A stretch of 64,000 bases of DNA from Sphingomonas sp. BGYR3. Lineage in GTDB: Bacteria > Pseudomonadota > Alphaproteobacteria > Sphingomonadales > Sphingomonadaceae. The notes under the pieces were generated by a model. That model worked only from the letters and a program-made list of their open reading frames with translations, searched no databases and was not told where the DNA came from. Of this stretch, positions 8,540-17,754 are shown piece by piece. Each line of letters opens with the position of its first letter. Position 1 is the first letter of the stretch. The position numbers and the translations under genes are program-made. The stretch spans positions 186,001-250,000 of the forward strand of contig NZ_JANZNT010000002.1 in the NCBI RefSeq assembly GCF_025153455.1, read 5' to 3'.

Positions 8540-9364
8540 TCAGATGCGCCGGTTGCCCGGATAGGCGAAGTAAAGCACGGCATCGTCGCTGGCCGTCAGC
8601 CGGGTGGCCCCGGTGAAGGTCAGACATTCGCCCGCCTGCCACGCGACATCGCCCGCCGTGCCGGTGCCGGTGACGGGCACGAACCAGCCGGTCACGCCAT
8701 CGGGCAGGGTGACTTCGCGCGTGCCGCCCGGCCAGCGTTCCAGCACGAATTTCGGCCCCTCGGCCAGCAATTCGCGGTCCGGCGCGACGCGGCCGGGGGC
8801 GGGCAGTGCCTCGAACGGGCGGGGCACGGACACCGCGACGCCATCGTCCAGGTGAAGCTCGCGCGGGCGGCCATAATCATAGAGGCGATAGGTCAGGTCG
8901 ACATTCTGCTGCACCTCGACCAGCGTGATGCCCGCGCCGATGGCATGGACGGTCCCCGCCTCAGAATAGAAATAGTCGCCCGCCTTGACCGGTTTCCAGT
9001 CGAGCAGATGTTCGATCGACCCGTCCAGCGATGCGGCGCGCAGTTCATCGCTGGTCATCGGGGCCAGCGTGCCGAGCGCGATGGTCGAATCGGGTTCGGC
9101 GGCCAGGATGATCCAAGCCTCATCCTTGCCGCGCGCATGGCCGCGTGCCTGTGCCTGACCATCGTTCGGATGCACCTGAACCGACAGTTTTTCGCTGGTG
9201 AACAGATATTTGATCAGCAGGTCCGGCTGATCGCCGTCCGGCGTCTGAAACCAGATTTCGCCGACCGGATCGCCGTCCGGGGCCGGATCGGCAAAGCAGG
9301 GCCACAGCGTGTGGCGGCCCCAGGGCTTTTCGACGCGATGCGTGGTCAGGCGAGTTGCGGGCAT
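8540..9364 (-). CDS. manA: Mannose-6-phosphate isomerase, type I
   Basis: 274-aa zinc-dependent cupin isomerase interconverting mannose 6-phosphate and fructose 6-phosphate, feeding GDP-mannose for exopolysaccharide. Family motifs: VEKPWGRHTLW at the N-terminus, LSVQVHPND (metal ligand region), KDEAWIIL, and the cupin segment GDYFYSEAGTVHAIG. It is shorter than E. coli ManA and matches the compact bacterial class. The ATG at 9364 begins at MPATRLTTHRVEKPWG; an upstream extension would run into the divergent promoter region. Confidence 0.88.
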   Translation of the reverse strand: MPATRLTTHRVEKPWGRHTLWPCFADPAPDGDPVGEIWFQTPDGDQPDLLIKYLFTSEKLSVQVHPNDGQAQARGHARGKDEAWIILAAEPDSTIALGTLAPMTSDELRAASLDGSIEHLLDWKPVKAGDYFYSEAGTVHAIGAGITLVEVQQNVDLTYRLYDYGRPRELHLDDGVAVSVPRPFEALPAPGRVAPDRELLAEGPKFVLERWPGGTREVTLPDGVTGWFVPVTGTGTAGDVAWQAGECLTFTGATRLTASDDAVLYFAYPGNRRI

Positions 9365-9406
9365 GGACGATGATCCTGTGTTACCTGTCGGCTGCGGTGC
9401 CGGTTC

Positions 9407-9466
9407 ACCAACGCCTGATGCCCCATTGCGCCGCATTGCGGCAAGCGGGCATCAAAAATCGTTGGT
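9407..9466. promoter_or_regulatory. Long interrupted inverted repeat between manA and bamD
   Basis: ACCAACG (9407-9413) and GATGCCC (9417-9423) are mirrored by GGGCATC (9447-9453) and CGTTGGT (9460-9466). The two arms, separated by 23 bp, flank the centre of the divergent promoter region. It could be a cruciform, a regulator site pair or a 5'-UTR stem. Function is not known. Confidence 0.4.
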
Positions 9467-9497
9467 AGCGGCGGCGACGCTTCGCTACACACCCGCC

Positions 9498-10301
9498 ATG
9501 GCCCTGTTCCCGTTCCGCCCCCTTTCCGCCGTGGCGCTTGGCGCGCTTGTCCTCACCAGCGCGTGCAGCAAGACGACCGGCAATGCCGACACGCCCTATA
9601 TCGCGCGCGACGTGGGCACGTTGTATTCCACCGCCAAGCAGCGGCTGGACCGCAACCAGTACAAGCTGGCCGCCGCGCTGTTCGACGAGGTGGAGCGGCA
9701 GCACCCTTATTCCGTATGGGCGCGCCGGGCACAGCTGATGGGGGCATTCAGCTATTATCTGGATCAGGATTATACCAAGGCGATTCAGGGCGCTCAGCGG
9801 TTTCTGGCGATCCATCCGGGCAACCGCGATGCGCCCTATGCCTATTATCTGATCGCGCTGAGCTATTACGAACAGATTTCCGACGTGCAGCGCGACCAGA
9901 AGATCACCGATCAGGCGCTGAGCGCGCTGGGCGAGCTGATCCGCCGCTATCCCACCAGCCGCTATGCCGCCGATGCGCGGTTGAAGCAGGATCTGGTGCG
10001 CGATCACCTGGCCGGCAAGGAAATGGAAGTCGGCCGTTATTATCAGCAGCGCGGCCAGTGGCTGTCGGGCACCATCCGGTTCCGCAAGGTCGTCGACGAG
10101 TTTCAGACGACCAGCCATGCGCCAGAGGCGCTGATGCGGCTGACCGAATGTTACCTGGCGCTGGGGCTGCGGCCCGAAGCGGTGAAGACCGCCGCCGTGC
10201 TTGGCGCCAATTATCCCGGTACCGAATGGTATGAGCGCGCCTATTCGCTGGTGCGCGAAAATGTGCCCGATGCGCCGGTGACGGCGGCGCGCGGCAGCTG
10301 A
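9498..10301 (+). CDS. bamD: Outer-membrane protein assembly factor BamD
   Basis: 267-aa outer-membrane lipoprotein and essential partner of BamA in beta-barrel insertion. The lipobox LTSAC places the lipidated Cys at residue 20. Five TPR-like helical repeats follow, beginning LYSTAKQRLDRNQYKLAAALFDEVERQHP and including YYQQRGQWLSGTIRFRKVVDEFQ. ATG 9498 is selected because it directly gives the signal peptide. recN follows by 37 bp, a gene order common in Alphaproteobacteria. Confidence 0.95.
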   Translation: MALFPFRPLSAVALGALVLTSACSKTTGNADTPYIARDVGTLYSTAKQRLDRNQYKLAAALFDEVERQHPYSVWARRAQLMGAFSYYLDQDYTKAIQGAQRFLAIHPGNRDAPYAYYLIALSYYEQISDVQRDQKITDQALSALGELIRRYPTSRYAADARLKQDLVRDHLAGKEMEVGRYYQQRGQWLSGTIRFRKVVDEFQTTSHAPEALMRLTECYLALGLRPEAVKTAAVLGANYPGTEWYERAYSLVRENVPDAPVTAARGS

Positions 10302-10338
10302 TCCGCCGGGCGGGGCCGGGCCGGGACAGGGCCATGCC

Positions 10339-12003
10339 ATGCTGACCGCATTGTCCATCCGCGACGTCGTGCTGATCGAGGCACTGGACCTGGCGTTCGA
10401 GCGCGGTCTGGGCGTGTTGACCGGCGAAACGGGCGCGGGCAAATCCATCCTGCTGGACGCGCTGGGGCTGGCGCTGGGCGCGCGCGGCGACAGCGGGCTG
10501 GTGCGGCAGGGCGCGCCACAGGCGGTGGTGACGGCCAGTTTCGACGTGGCGCCGGGCCATGCGGCGATCCATGCGCTGATCGCGGAAAACGGGCTGGACG
10601 CCGAACCGGGCGAGCCGCTGACCATCCGCCGGATCGTCAAGGCCGATGGCGGCAGCCGGGCGTTCGTCAACGACCAGCCGGCATCGGCGGCACTGCTGCG
10701 CGAACTGGGCGGGATGCTGGTCGAAATCCATGGCCAGCATGACGATCGCGGCCTGCTCAACCCGCGCGGGCACCGGGCGATGCTGGACAGTTTCGGGCGG
10801 CTGAACCCGGGCGAGGTCGCTGGCCTGCACGCCGCATGGCGCGCAGCCGAGGCGCGGCTGGCCGAGGCGCTGGCCGAACAGGAAACGGCGGACCGCGACC
10901 GCGAATGGCTGGACCATTCGGTTGCCGAGCTGACCCGGCTGGCCCCCGAACCGGGGGAGGAGGCGGAGCTGGCCGAGCGGCGGGCGACGATGCAGCGCGG
11001 CGAGAAGGTGGCGGGCGAATTGCAGGCGATCGCCGAATTGCTGGACGGCAGCGACGGCGCGCTGACCCGGCTGCGCCAGGCGGCCCGCATCCTGGAGCGG
11101 GTGGGCGAGGACCATGATGCGCTGGCCGAGGCGCTGGCCGCGGTGGACCGGGCGATCATCGAAACCGCCAATGCGCAGGATCAGGTGGACGTCGCGGCAG
11201 AGGCGCTGGCATTCGACCCCGCCCGGCTGGAGGCGGATGAGGCGCGGTTGTTCGAACTGCGCGCGCTGGCCCGCAAGCATCGGGTGCAGCCGGACGAACT
11301 GGCCGACCTGACCGAGCAGCTGTCGGCGCGGCTGGCGCTGATCGAAGGCGGCGGGGCGGCGATTGCCCGGTTGCAGGCCGAGGTAAAGGCAGCGCGCGAC
11401 GCCTATCAGGCGGCGGCGGCGGCGCTGAGCGCGGCGCGGGTCGAGGCGGGGCAGCGGCTGGACGCGGCCGTGGCGGCCGAGCTGGCGCCGCTGAAGCTGG
11501 ATGCCGCGCGGTTCCGCACCGTGGTGGAGCCGCTGGCCGAGGGGCAATGGGCGGCATCGGGCATGGACCGGGTGGAGTTCGAGGTGTCGACCAACACCGG
11601 CGCGCCGTTCGCGCCGCTGATGAAGATTGCATCGGGCGGCGAATTGTCCCGCTTTATCCTGGCGATGAAGGTGGCGCTGGCCGAGCGGGGCGGGGCGGCG
11701 ACGCTGATCTTTGACGAAATCGACCGGGGCGTCGGCGGCGCGGTGGCGAGCGCGATTGGCGAGCGGCTGGCGCGGCTATCGTCCGGCGCGCAGCTGCTGG
11801 TGGTGACGCACAGCCCGCAGGTCGCGGCGCGGGGCAGCCAGCATTACCGCATCGCCAAGGCGAATGACGGGCGGGTGACGCGCACGGGCGTCGTGCTGCT
11901 GAACGAAGGCGAGCGGCGCGAGGAGATCGCCCGGATGCTGTCCGGCGCGGAGATCACGGACGAGGCGCGGGCACAGGCGGAACGGCTGCTGGAGGTGGCG
12001 TGA
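10339..12003 (+). CDS. recN: DNA repair ATPase RecN
   Basis: 554-aa SMC-like ATPase acting in double-strand break repair. Walker A GETGAGKS is at residues 29-36. The coiled-coil arms span about 150-360 and are rich in Ala, Glu and Arg. The C-terminal ABC signature region (ASGGELSRFILAMK) and Walker B (TLIFDEIDRGVGG, about residue 455) complete the head. Q-loop residues are in EIHGQHDDRGLLNP. Length is normal for RecN. It probably shares a transcript with bamD. Confidence 0.96.
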   Translation: MLTALSIRDVVLIEALDLAFERGLGVLTGETGAGKSILLDALGLALGARGDSGLVRQGAPQAVVTASFDVAPGHAAIHALIAENGLDAEPGEPLTIRRIVKADGGSRAFVNDQPASAALLRELGGMLVEIHGQHDDRGLLNPRGHRAMLDSFGRLNPGEVAGLHAAWRAAEARLAEALAEQETADRDREWLDHSVAELTRLAPEPGEEAELAERRATMQRGEKVAGELQAIAELLDGSDGALTRLRQAARILERVGEDHDALAEALAAVDRAIIETANAQDQVDVAAEALAFDPARLEADEARLFELRALARKHRVQPDELADLTEQLSARLALIEGGGAAIARLQAEVKAARDAYQAAAAALSAARVEAGQRLDAAVAAELAPLKLDAARFRTVVEPLAEGQWAASGMDRVEFEVSTNTGAPFAPLMKIASGGELSRFILAMKVALAERGGAATLIFDEIDRGVGGAVASAIGERLARLSSGAQLLVVTHSPQVAARGSQHYRIAKANDGRVTRTGVVLLNEGERREEIARMLSGAEITDEARAQAERLLEVA

Positions 12004-12024
12004 CGCCCGGCGGGCGGAGCCGGG

Positions 12025-13815
12025 TCAGCGGATCTGCCACACCCTGAGCGGGGTTTCGCCGGGCAGCGTGACGGGTTCCAGCCAGTCGAAGCGTTCGCCG
12101 CCCATCAGCCGGGCATAAAAGCCGCGCGGTCCGCGGGCGCGATAGATGGTGGTTTCCGCCATGTCGGGACAGACGACCAGCAGCGTCGCACCATGGGCGC
12201 GGGCAATCCGGCGAAATCCGTCGGGATCGCCGGTAAAGCCGTGATGCACGTCCAGGATCGCCGCTTCGTTGCGGTGATAGGGGCCGGCGATCGCGCTGTG
12301 CCGGGTCAGCGTGATCATGCGCGGGCCAAGATCGACATGGGTAAAGACGGTCTGGCGCGGCAGGGCGTTGAGCGGGCGCAGCGCCGTCATGGTATTGCAC
12401 TGTCGCCCGGCGCGACTGACCACCTGTCGCCGGGCGCTGCCCCGTTCGCCGATCGGCAGCTTGTCGATGATCAGCCCGACGGCAAGGCCCGACAGGATAA
12501 GGCCGACGCCGACGGTGCCCAGTACGCGCACCGGCATCAGCCGGTGGCGGATGCACCAGGGCAGCAACCACCAGGCGAGCGACACGCTGCCCACCATGCC
12601 GATCAGCTGTGCCGCCGGGGCGGAGCGGACCTGCCACGCCATCATGGCACCCGCAAAGGCGATGAACGCACTGGCCGCGATCCAGCCGGTCAGGCGGGCC
12701 GTGCCGCGCGCCCGCCATGCCGCGATCAGCGCGCCGATCAGGCCGACCAGCGGGACGGCGGCAAGGGCCAGACCCGTCTTGAGCGGGTGGCGAAAGATCG
12801 GCTTTGCCTCACGCACATTGCCCAGCCAGACGCTGACCAGTTCGTCCGACACCCCTTCCGGGCGGGCAAGGCACTGGGGATAGAGCAGGGCAAATCCGCC
12901 GCCGACGATCAGGCCCGCCGTCGCCGCCAGGGCAAGCCGCGATGCCCGGCCGCGCGGGGCGATCCAGGCGATCAGGACCAGCAGGCCGCCCGCCGCCAGC
13001 ATGGCCGACAGCCAGACGGGGGTCAGCGCGTCGCAGCGCATGGCCCAGTTGTCATGGCTGGCAAATCCGGCAAATCCCGCCGCAACGCCGCCCGCCAGGG
13101 TGATGCCATAGGCCATCAGGCGGTCGCGCCGGTCGCCGTCCCACACCCATTCCAGCGTCAGGATGGCCCCCGCCATAACGGCATAGGGCAGCATTTCGAG
13201 GCCGATCGACAGGCTGATCGCGCTGGCCAACCCCACCGTCGCGCCGCCGCGCGCACCCCGCGGATCGGCAAGCCCGGCCAGCGTCCAGCCAAGGCAGGCC
13301 AGTTGCCAGCCATGATGATCGATCCGCATCGGCATGAACATGAGCAGCGCCGAGGTGCAGCCGAACAGGAACAATACCGCCAGCGGCCAGGCGAGCGGAG
13401 AGATCAGCCGGCGGACGGCCAGCGATATCGCCGCCAGCGTGACGCCCAGCGGCAGCAGCGGGGCGATGCCCGCCGCCCAGCGTTCGGCCATCACGGTGCC
13501 CAGAAACGGTTTCAGGATCAGGATCAGCGCCGCGATCGGCAAATCGACGATCCGCGACCAGTGAATGTCGAACCCCTGTGGCGGGTTCATCCGATATTGC
13601 CGGAGGTCGAACCAGCCCTGACCGGAGAGCCATGCCCGCACCTGTGCCATGCGCAGATTGTCGTCGGTATCGGTCAGCACGAACCAGCGGATCTGCGGAT
13701 AGCGCTGAACCAGATAGACCGCCGCCATCGCCGCCCATGCGATCAGCACCCAGCGAAGCCAGTGCCGGTCGATCTGCCGGACCGCCCATCGTGCCGTTGA
13801 ACCCTGGCCGTGCAA
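12025..13815 (-). CDS. GT-C-like polytopic membrane protein (putative glycosyltransferase)
   Basis: About 596 residues with some 11-13 TM segments in the first 440 residues and a soluble periplasmic C-terminal domain. The first extracytoplasmic loop holds an acidic motif, DTDD (residues 49-52), followed by LRMAQVRAW and MNPPQGFDIHWSR. That arrangement is seen in GT-C enzymes such as STT3/PglB-type transferases, which use lipid-linked donors. Exact donor and acceptor are unknown. The frame opens with TTG (13815), preceded at a distance by AGGGA, so the start is tentative. It is divergent from gtrA across a perfect palindrome. Confidence 0.65.
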   Translation of the reverse strand: MHGQGSTARWAVRQIDRHWLRWVLIAWAAMAAVYLVQRYPQIRWFVLTDTDDNLRMAQVRAWLSGQGWFDLRQYRMNPPQGFDIHWSRIVDLPIAALILILKPFLGTVMAERWAAGIAPLLPLGVTLAAISLAVRRLISPLAWPLAVLFLFGCTSALLMFMPMRIDHHGWQLACLGWTLAGLADPRGARGGATVGLASAISLSIGLEMLPYAVMAGAILTLEWVWDGDRRDRLMAYGITLAGGVAAGFAGFASHDNWAMRCDALTPVWLSAMLAAGGLLVLIAWIAPRGRASRLALAATAGLIVGGGFALLYPQCLARPEGVSDELVSVWLGNVREAKPIFRHPLKTGLALAAVPLVGLIGALIAAWRARGTARLTGWIAASAFIAFAGAMMAWQVRSAPAAQLIGMVGSVSLAWWLLPWCIRHRLMPVRVLGTVGVGLILSGLAVGLIIDKLPIGERGSARRQVVSRAGRQCNTMTALRPLNALPRQTVFTHVDLGPRMITLTRHSAIAGPYHRNEAAILDVHHGFTGDPDGFRRIARAHGATLLVVCPDMAETTIYRARGPRGFYARLMGGERFDWLEPVTLPGETPLRVWQIR

Positions 13816-13824
13816 AACCGCTTT

Positions 13825-13849
13825 CCCTAATCCCGGCCCTTGATTAGGG
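13825..13849. promoter_or_regulatory. Perfect 8-bp palindrome in the GT-C/gtrA divergent region
   Basis: CCCTAATC (13825-13832) and GATTAGGG (13842-13849) form perfect arms around a 9-nt spacer. The element ends ten bases upstream of the GT-C-like gene's start and 63 bp before the gtrA start. It could be an operator for both units or a leader hairpin. No regulator is identified. Confidence 0.45.
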
Positions 13850-13911
13850 CGACCGACGCGCCCGCCCTATACCGGGGATGGGCGCGAAGGAAGCGGCTTG
13901 GCGTCGTATGG

Positions 13912-14352
13912 ATGGTTGAACGGGCGGTGATGATCCAGCGGATCAACGAATTGAGGCGGCATCCGGTGATGGGTCAGCTGGTGCGGTTCGGCATCGCGGG
14001 CGGCATATCGTCGCTGATCTATGTCGCCGTTTACGTCCCCCTGACCGAAACCGTGTTTCCCGGCGCGCGGGCGGTGCTTGCCGTCCCCTTTGCCTTTGCC
14101 TTTGCCGTGACGGCGGGGTTTTTCCTGCACAGCCGGTGGAGTTTCAAGGACCATGGCGTGCGCACATCGGGGGGCGGCCAGCCGGTCAAGTTCGTGATGG
14201 TGCAGGGTGCGGGGTTGATCGTCCACCTGCTGCTTACCTGGGGCATGGTGGGGCAGGCGGGGTTGCCGGAATGGTCGCCGCTGGTGCCCGGACTGACGCT
14301 GGTGCCGCTGCTCACCTTCTGGATCAATCGCCAATGGGTTTTCGGGGAGTAA
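13912..14352 (+). CDS. GtrA-family membrane protein (polyprenyl-phosphate-sugar flippase type)
   Basis: About 146 residues with four TM helices. Family motifs: GQLVRFGIAGGISSLIYVAVY, FAFAVTAGFFLHSRWSF, and the C-terminal FWINRQWVFGE. GtrA-like proteins are thought to move undecaprenyl-phosphate-linked sugars across the inner membrane for O-antigen, teichoic acid or arabinan modification. Start ATG 13912 is tentative; ATG 13930 is possible. The methyltransferase gene begins ten bases downstream, and a GtrB-like GT2 is encoded just beyond on the other strand. Confidence 0.82.
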   Translation: MVERAVMIQRINELRRHPVMGQLVRFGIAGGISSLIYVAVYVPLTETVFPGARAVLAVPFAFAFAVTAGFFLHSRWSFKDHGVRTSGGGQPVKFVMVQGAGLIVHLLLTWGMVGQAGLPEWSPLVPGLTLVPLLTFWINRQWVFGE

Positions 14353-14362
14353 TCAGGCAGCC

Positions 14363-15091
14363 ATGGATCGCATCGTTTACGACCGCATGGCGGCACATGA
14401 CACCACCCATTGGTGGTATCGCGCGCGGCGCGAGGTTCTGGCCGACTATATCACGCGTGAGGCGGGGCTGAAGCCGGACGCACGCATCCTGGAAATCGGG
14501 TGCGGCACCGGCCACAACCTGCCGATGCTGGCTCGGTTCGGCGCGGTGGACGCGATCGAGATCGACGCCGCGGCCCGCGCCATTGCCAGCGAGCGGCTGG
14601 GCAAGCCGGTGGGCGATGCGCCGCTGCCCGAACTGCCCGGCGTGCCGCGCGGCAGTTATGACATGATCGCCGTGCTGGACGTGGTCGAACATATCGCGGA
14701 CGATGTCGGCGCGCTGAAGGCGATGGCCGATTGCCTGAAACCGGGCGGGGCGATCCTGATCGCGGTGCCGGCGCATCCGTGGATGTGGAGCGCGCACGAC
14801 GTGGTGAACCATCACCAGCGCCGCTATACCAAAGGCACGCTGGACGCCGCGATCCGCGCCGCCGGGCTGACCCATAATGGCCTGCGCTGGTTCAATTCGC
14901 TGCTGTTTCCCGCAGCGGTCGCCGCGCGGCTGGCGGGCAAGCTGACCGGCAAGGACGACAGCGACGATTCGCCGCCGGCCGCGCCGCTGAACGCCGCGTT
15001 TCAGGCGATTTTTTCGCTGGAGCGGCACCTGGTCGGGCGGATGCCGCTGCCGCCGGGGCTGTCGATCCTGACCATCGCGCGCAGACCCTGA
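14363..15091 (+). CDS. Class I SAM-dependent methyltransferase
   Basis: 242 residues with a Methyltransf_11/23 fold: motif I ILEIGCGTGHNLPML (about residues 45-58), an acidic residue after beta2 (IEID), motif IV in YDMIAVLDVVEHI, and a post-motif LKPGGAILIAVP. The HDVVNHHQRRY segment resembles methyltransferases found in polysaccharide and lipid-glycan clusters. Ten bases after gtrA, so probably co-transcribed; it may methylate the sugar or lipid carrier handled by its neighbours, which is an inference. Confidence 0.8.
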   Translation: MDRIVYDRMAAHDTTHWWYRARREVLADYITREAGLKPDARILEIGCGTGHNLPMLARFGAVDAIEIDAAARAIASERLGKPVGDAPLPELPGVPRGSYDMIAVLDVVEHIADDVGALKAMADCLKPGGAILIAVPAHPWMWSAHDVVNHHQRRYTKGTLDAAIRAAGLTHNGLRWFNSLLFPAAVAARLAGKLTGKDDSDDSPPAAPLNAAFQAIFSLERHLVGRMPLPPGLSILTIARRP

Positions 15092-15127
15092 TCCGTCCCC
15101 TGCCGGGGGTGGACCGGAGGTCCAACC

Positions 15128-16138
15128 TCACACCAGCGGCGGGTGGACGTCGTCCTGATCGCGCGCCTCGACCGCGTTATAGCCCAGGGTGGCGTGGCCG
15201 CGCGCTGTTCCGGCGATATCGGCGACCAGATAGAGCGGGCGGCGCTTTGCCTCGATATACAGGCGGCCCAGATATTCCCCGATCAGGCCAAGGACGAACA
15301 TCTGCGCCGCGCCCAGGAACAGGACCAGCAGCATCAGCGACGTCCAGCCAGCGACCGTGCCGCCCAGCGCCCAGCTGGCCAGAATGTACAGCATCAGCAG
15401 CCCGGCCGCGCCGACCAGCCACATCCCGATATGGCTGGCCAGCCGCAGGGGCGCGGTGGAAAAGCCGGTCATTGCATCGAGCGCGAACCGGATCATCTTG
15501 GCCAGCGGATATTTGGTCTCGCCCGCATGGCGTTCGGCGCGGTCATACAGGAACGGCACCTGTCGAAAGCCGATCCAGGCGACCATGCCCCGGATGAAGC
15601 GCGCCTGTTCCGGCAGGGTCAGGAACGCATCCAGCGCGCGGCGGCTCATCAGGCGGAAATCGCCGGTATCCAGCGGAATGGGCGTGTCCGTCACCCGATC
15701 GAGCACGCGGTAAAAGGCAGCGGCGGTCAGTTTCTTGAACAGGCTTTCGCCCTCCCGCTTGCGGCGGACGGCATAGACGACATCGGCGTCCTGTTCCGCC
15801 ATCACCGCGCGCATATCGGCCAGCAGTTCGGGCGGATCCTGCAGATCGGCGTCGATGATCAGGATCTGTTCGCCGCTGCACAGGTCAAGCCCCGCGGTCA
15901 GCGCAAGCTGATGCCCGTGATTGCGCGACAGGTTGATGCAGACCAGGTGCGGATCGGCCGCCGCCAGCCGCTGCATCACCGCCCAGCTGTTGTCGCGCGA
16001 TCCGTCATTGACCAGCACGATTTCGAAATCCTCGCCCACCGCGGCGCGCGCGGCCGCCGCAATGCGGGCGTGCAGCACCTCAAGACAGGATTCTTCGTTG
16101 TAACAAGGGACGACGACGGAAAGCCGGGGACGTTGCAT
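15128..16138 (-). CDS. GT2 polyprenyl-phosphate glycosyltransferase (GtrB/DPM1-like)
   Basis: 336-aa family 2 glycosyltransferase. The GT-A domain opens LSVVVPCYNEE and contains the nucleotide/metal motifs VNDGSRDNS and DADLQDPPE. Two TM helices near the C-terminus (about 230-295) match GtrB-type enzymes that transfer glucose or a similar sugar from a nucleotide sugar to undecaprenyl phosphate. Its functional partner is likely the nearby GtrA, which would flip the product. Convergent with the methyltransferase gene. Confidence 0.88.
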   Translation of the reverse strand: MQRPRLSVVVPCYNEESCLEVLHARIAAAARAAVGEDFEIVLVNDGSRDNSWAVMQRLAAADPHLVCINLSRNHGHQLALTAGLDLCSGEQILIIDADLQDPPELLADMRAVMAEQDADVVYAVRRKREGESLFKKLTAAAFYRVLDRVTDTPIPLDTGDFRLMSRRALDAFLTLPEQARFIRGMVAWIGFRQVPFLYDRAERHAGETKYPLAKMIRFALDAMTGFSTAPLRLASHIGMWLVGAAGLLMLYILASWALGGTVAGWTSLMLLVLFLGAAQMFVLGLIGEYLGRLYIEAKRRPLYLVADIAGTARGHATLGYNAVEARDQDDVHPPLV

Positions 16139-16215
16139 GACCGCGCGCTTTAACGTGCAGTTGCGCGCAAGTCATCGACAGATTGCGGGACAATTCAGCG
16201 GCCGATCGCGCGCGA

Positions 16216-17754
16216 TCAGGCGGCGCGCAGTTCGGCCATGAACCGGGCGGTCATCTCTGTCAGCGTGGCGGCGGTTTCCGACAGGCTGCTGGCGGCGCCG
16301 GCGACGCTGTCGGACAGAAACTCGGTCTGAAACGCGACCTGCGCGATTTCCTTGACCTGATCGGCCATCATTTCCGCGCCTGTCGCCACATCGCGGGCGC
16401 TGAGTTCGATGGCGTCGGCGGTGCCATGCTGTTGCCGCACGGCCGCGCGGACCGACTGGGCAGCGTCGGCCAGTTCGCTGACCATGGCGGCGATATCGGC
16501 AAGGGCGGAATCGGCGCGGTCCGCCTCGCTATGGATCGAGCCGGCAAGGGTCCGGATTTCGGTGGTCGCGCCCGATGCCTGTCCGGCAAGCTGCTTTACC
16601 TCATTGGCGACGACGGCAAAGCCGCGCCCGACCTCTCCCGCACGCGCCGCCTCGATCGTGGCATTAAGGGCGAGCAGGTTGGTGCGCGCGGCGATATCGT
16701 GGATCGATTCGGCAAATCCGCTGATCGTATCCGTCCGGTGGCCGAGCACGCCGACCGCCGCTGCGCCAGCATGTGAACAGTCGCGGGCATCGGCGCTGAG
16801 CCGCGCCTGTTGTTCGGCAGTGGCGGCAATGGCGGTGATCGATTCGCTGAGTTCATGGATGCGCGCGGCAAGGCCGGCGGCGCCGAGCGAGGACCGGTCG
16901 GCGGCATCGGCGGCCTGGGCCGTGTCGCGCGTGGCGCGGCGGGCAATGTCGTTGAGCGCGCGGGCGGAATCGTTGAGGTCGGCGGCCGCGCTGCCCACGC
17001 GGGCGACCAGATCGGCGACCGAGGCGTTGAAGCCATCGGCAAAGCGGATGATTTCGGCGCGGCGCTGGGCGCGTTCGTCGGCTTCGATCCGCTGACGCAG
17101 TTCGCGTTCGTGCCGGGCAAGCTGTTCGGCCTGTGCGGCCTTGGCCATGGCCTGTTCCACCTGCTGGCGACGCTCATCCGCCTCACGGGCATGGGTCTCG
17201 CTTGCCGCACGGGCCGCGTCCTGACGCTGAAGCAGCAGGGCAAGGCGCGTGGTGAGCGAGGCAAGCACGGCAAACTGAAGCACCACGGCAACAGCGTGGA
17301 TGATGACGCGGCCGATATTTTCCGTCCCCTGAAACACCCAGGCCGGCATGACCCAGCCCAGGATCAGATGGTGCAGCGCGACCATGGCGCTGGCCAGCAG
17401 CATCGGACGCCAGTCGCACAGCACCACCAGGGCGGCGAGCGCGACGAAGAAGTACATATGGCCGTCCATCTGCCACTCATGCCCGGCCATCAGGAACACG
17501 CCGAGCGCGGGATAGACGGCGGCAAGCGACCCGATGGTCAGGCGCGCGCCCGCATCGTAACGACCGTTCAGATAATTGCGGGTCGGCACGATGGTCGCGG
17601 CAGCCGCGATCAGGACGGCCAGCCCGACATGCTGCGAGCCGGTGGCAAGGCCGATCAGCCCGATGGCAAGCACACAGGCCCAGCCACCAAGGACGATCAG
17701 CCGGACACCGGTGCGGCGCAGGCGGTCAAGGCTGGGGGAGGGGGCATCCGTCAT
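16216..17754 (-). CDS. Methyl-accepting chemotaxis protein with six-TM sensory domain
   Basis: 512 residues. The N-terminal 170 residues form about six TM helices with very short loops instead of a periplasmic ligand domain. Histidines cluster in and near helices: His92 and His99 ([13 protein letters not shown]), His128-129 (ALHHLILGW) and His153 (IIHAV). A coiled-coil linker (about 175-240) leads to the signalling domain, with the diagnostic tip [19 protein letters not shown]. No canonical HAMP domain and no C-terminal receptor-modification pentapeptide is seen. The start ATG (17754) shares ATGA with the stop of the upstream 98-aa gene. Confidence 0.9.
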   Translation of the reverse strand: MTDAPSPSLDRLRRTGVRLIVLGGWACVLAIGLIGLATGSQHVGLAVLIAAAATIVPTRNYLNGRYDAGARLTIGSLAAVYPALGVFLMAGHEWQMDGHMYFFVALAALVVLCDWRPMLLASAMVALHHLILGWVMPAWVFQGTENIGRVIIHAVAVVLQFAVLASLTTRLALLLQRQDAARAASETHAREADERRQQVEQAMAKAAQAEQLARHERELRQRIEADERAQRRAEIIRFADGFNASVADLVARVGSAAADLNDSARALNDIARRATRDTAQAADAADRSSLGAAGLAARIHELSESITAIAATAEQQARLSADARDCSHAGAAAVGVLGHRTDTISGFAESIHDIAARTNLLALNATIEAARAGEVGRGFAVVANEVKQLAGQASGATTEIRTLAGSIHSEADRADSALADIAAMVSELADAAQSVRAAVRQQHGTADAIELSARDVATGAEMMADQVKEIAQVAFQTEFLSDSVAGAASSLSETAATLTEMTARFMAELRAA

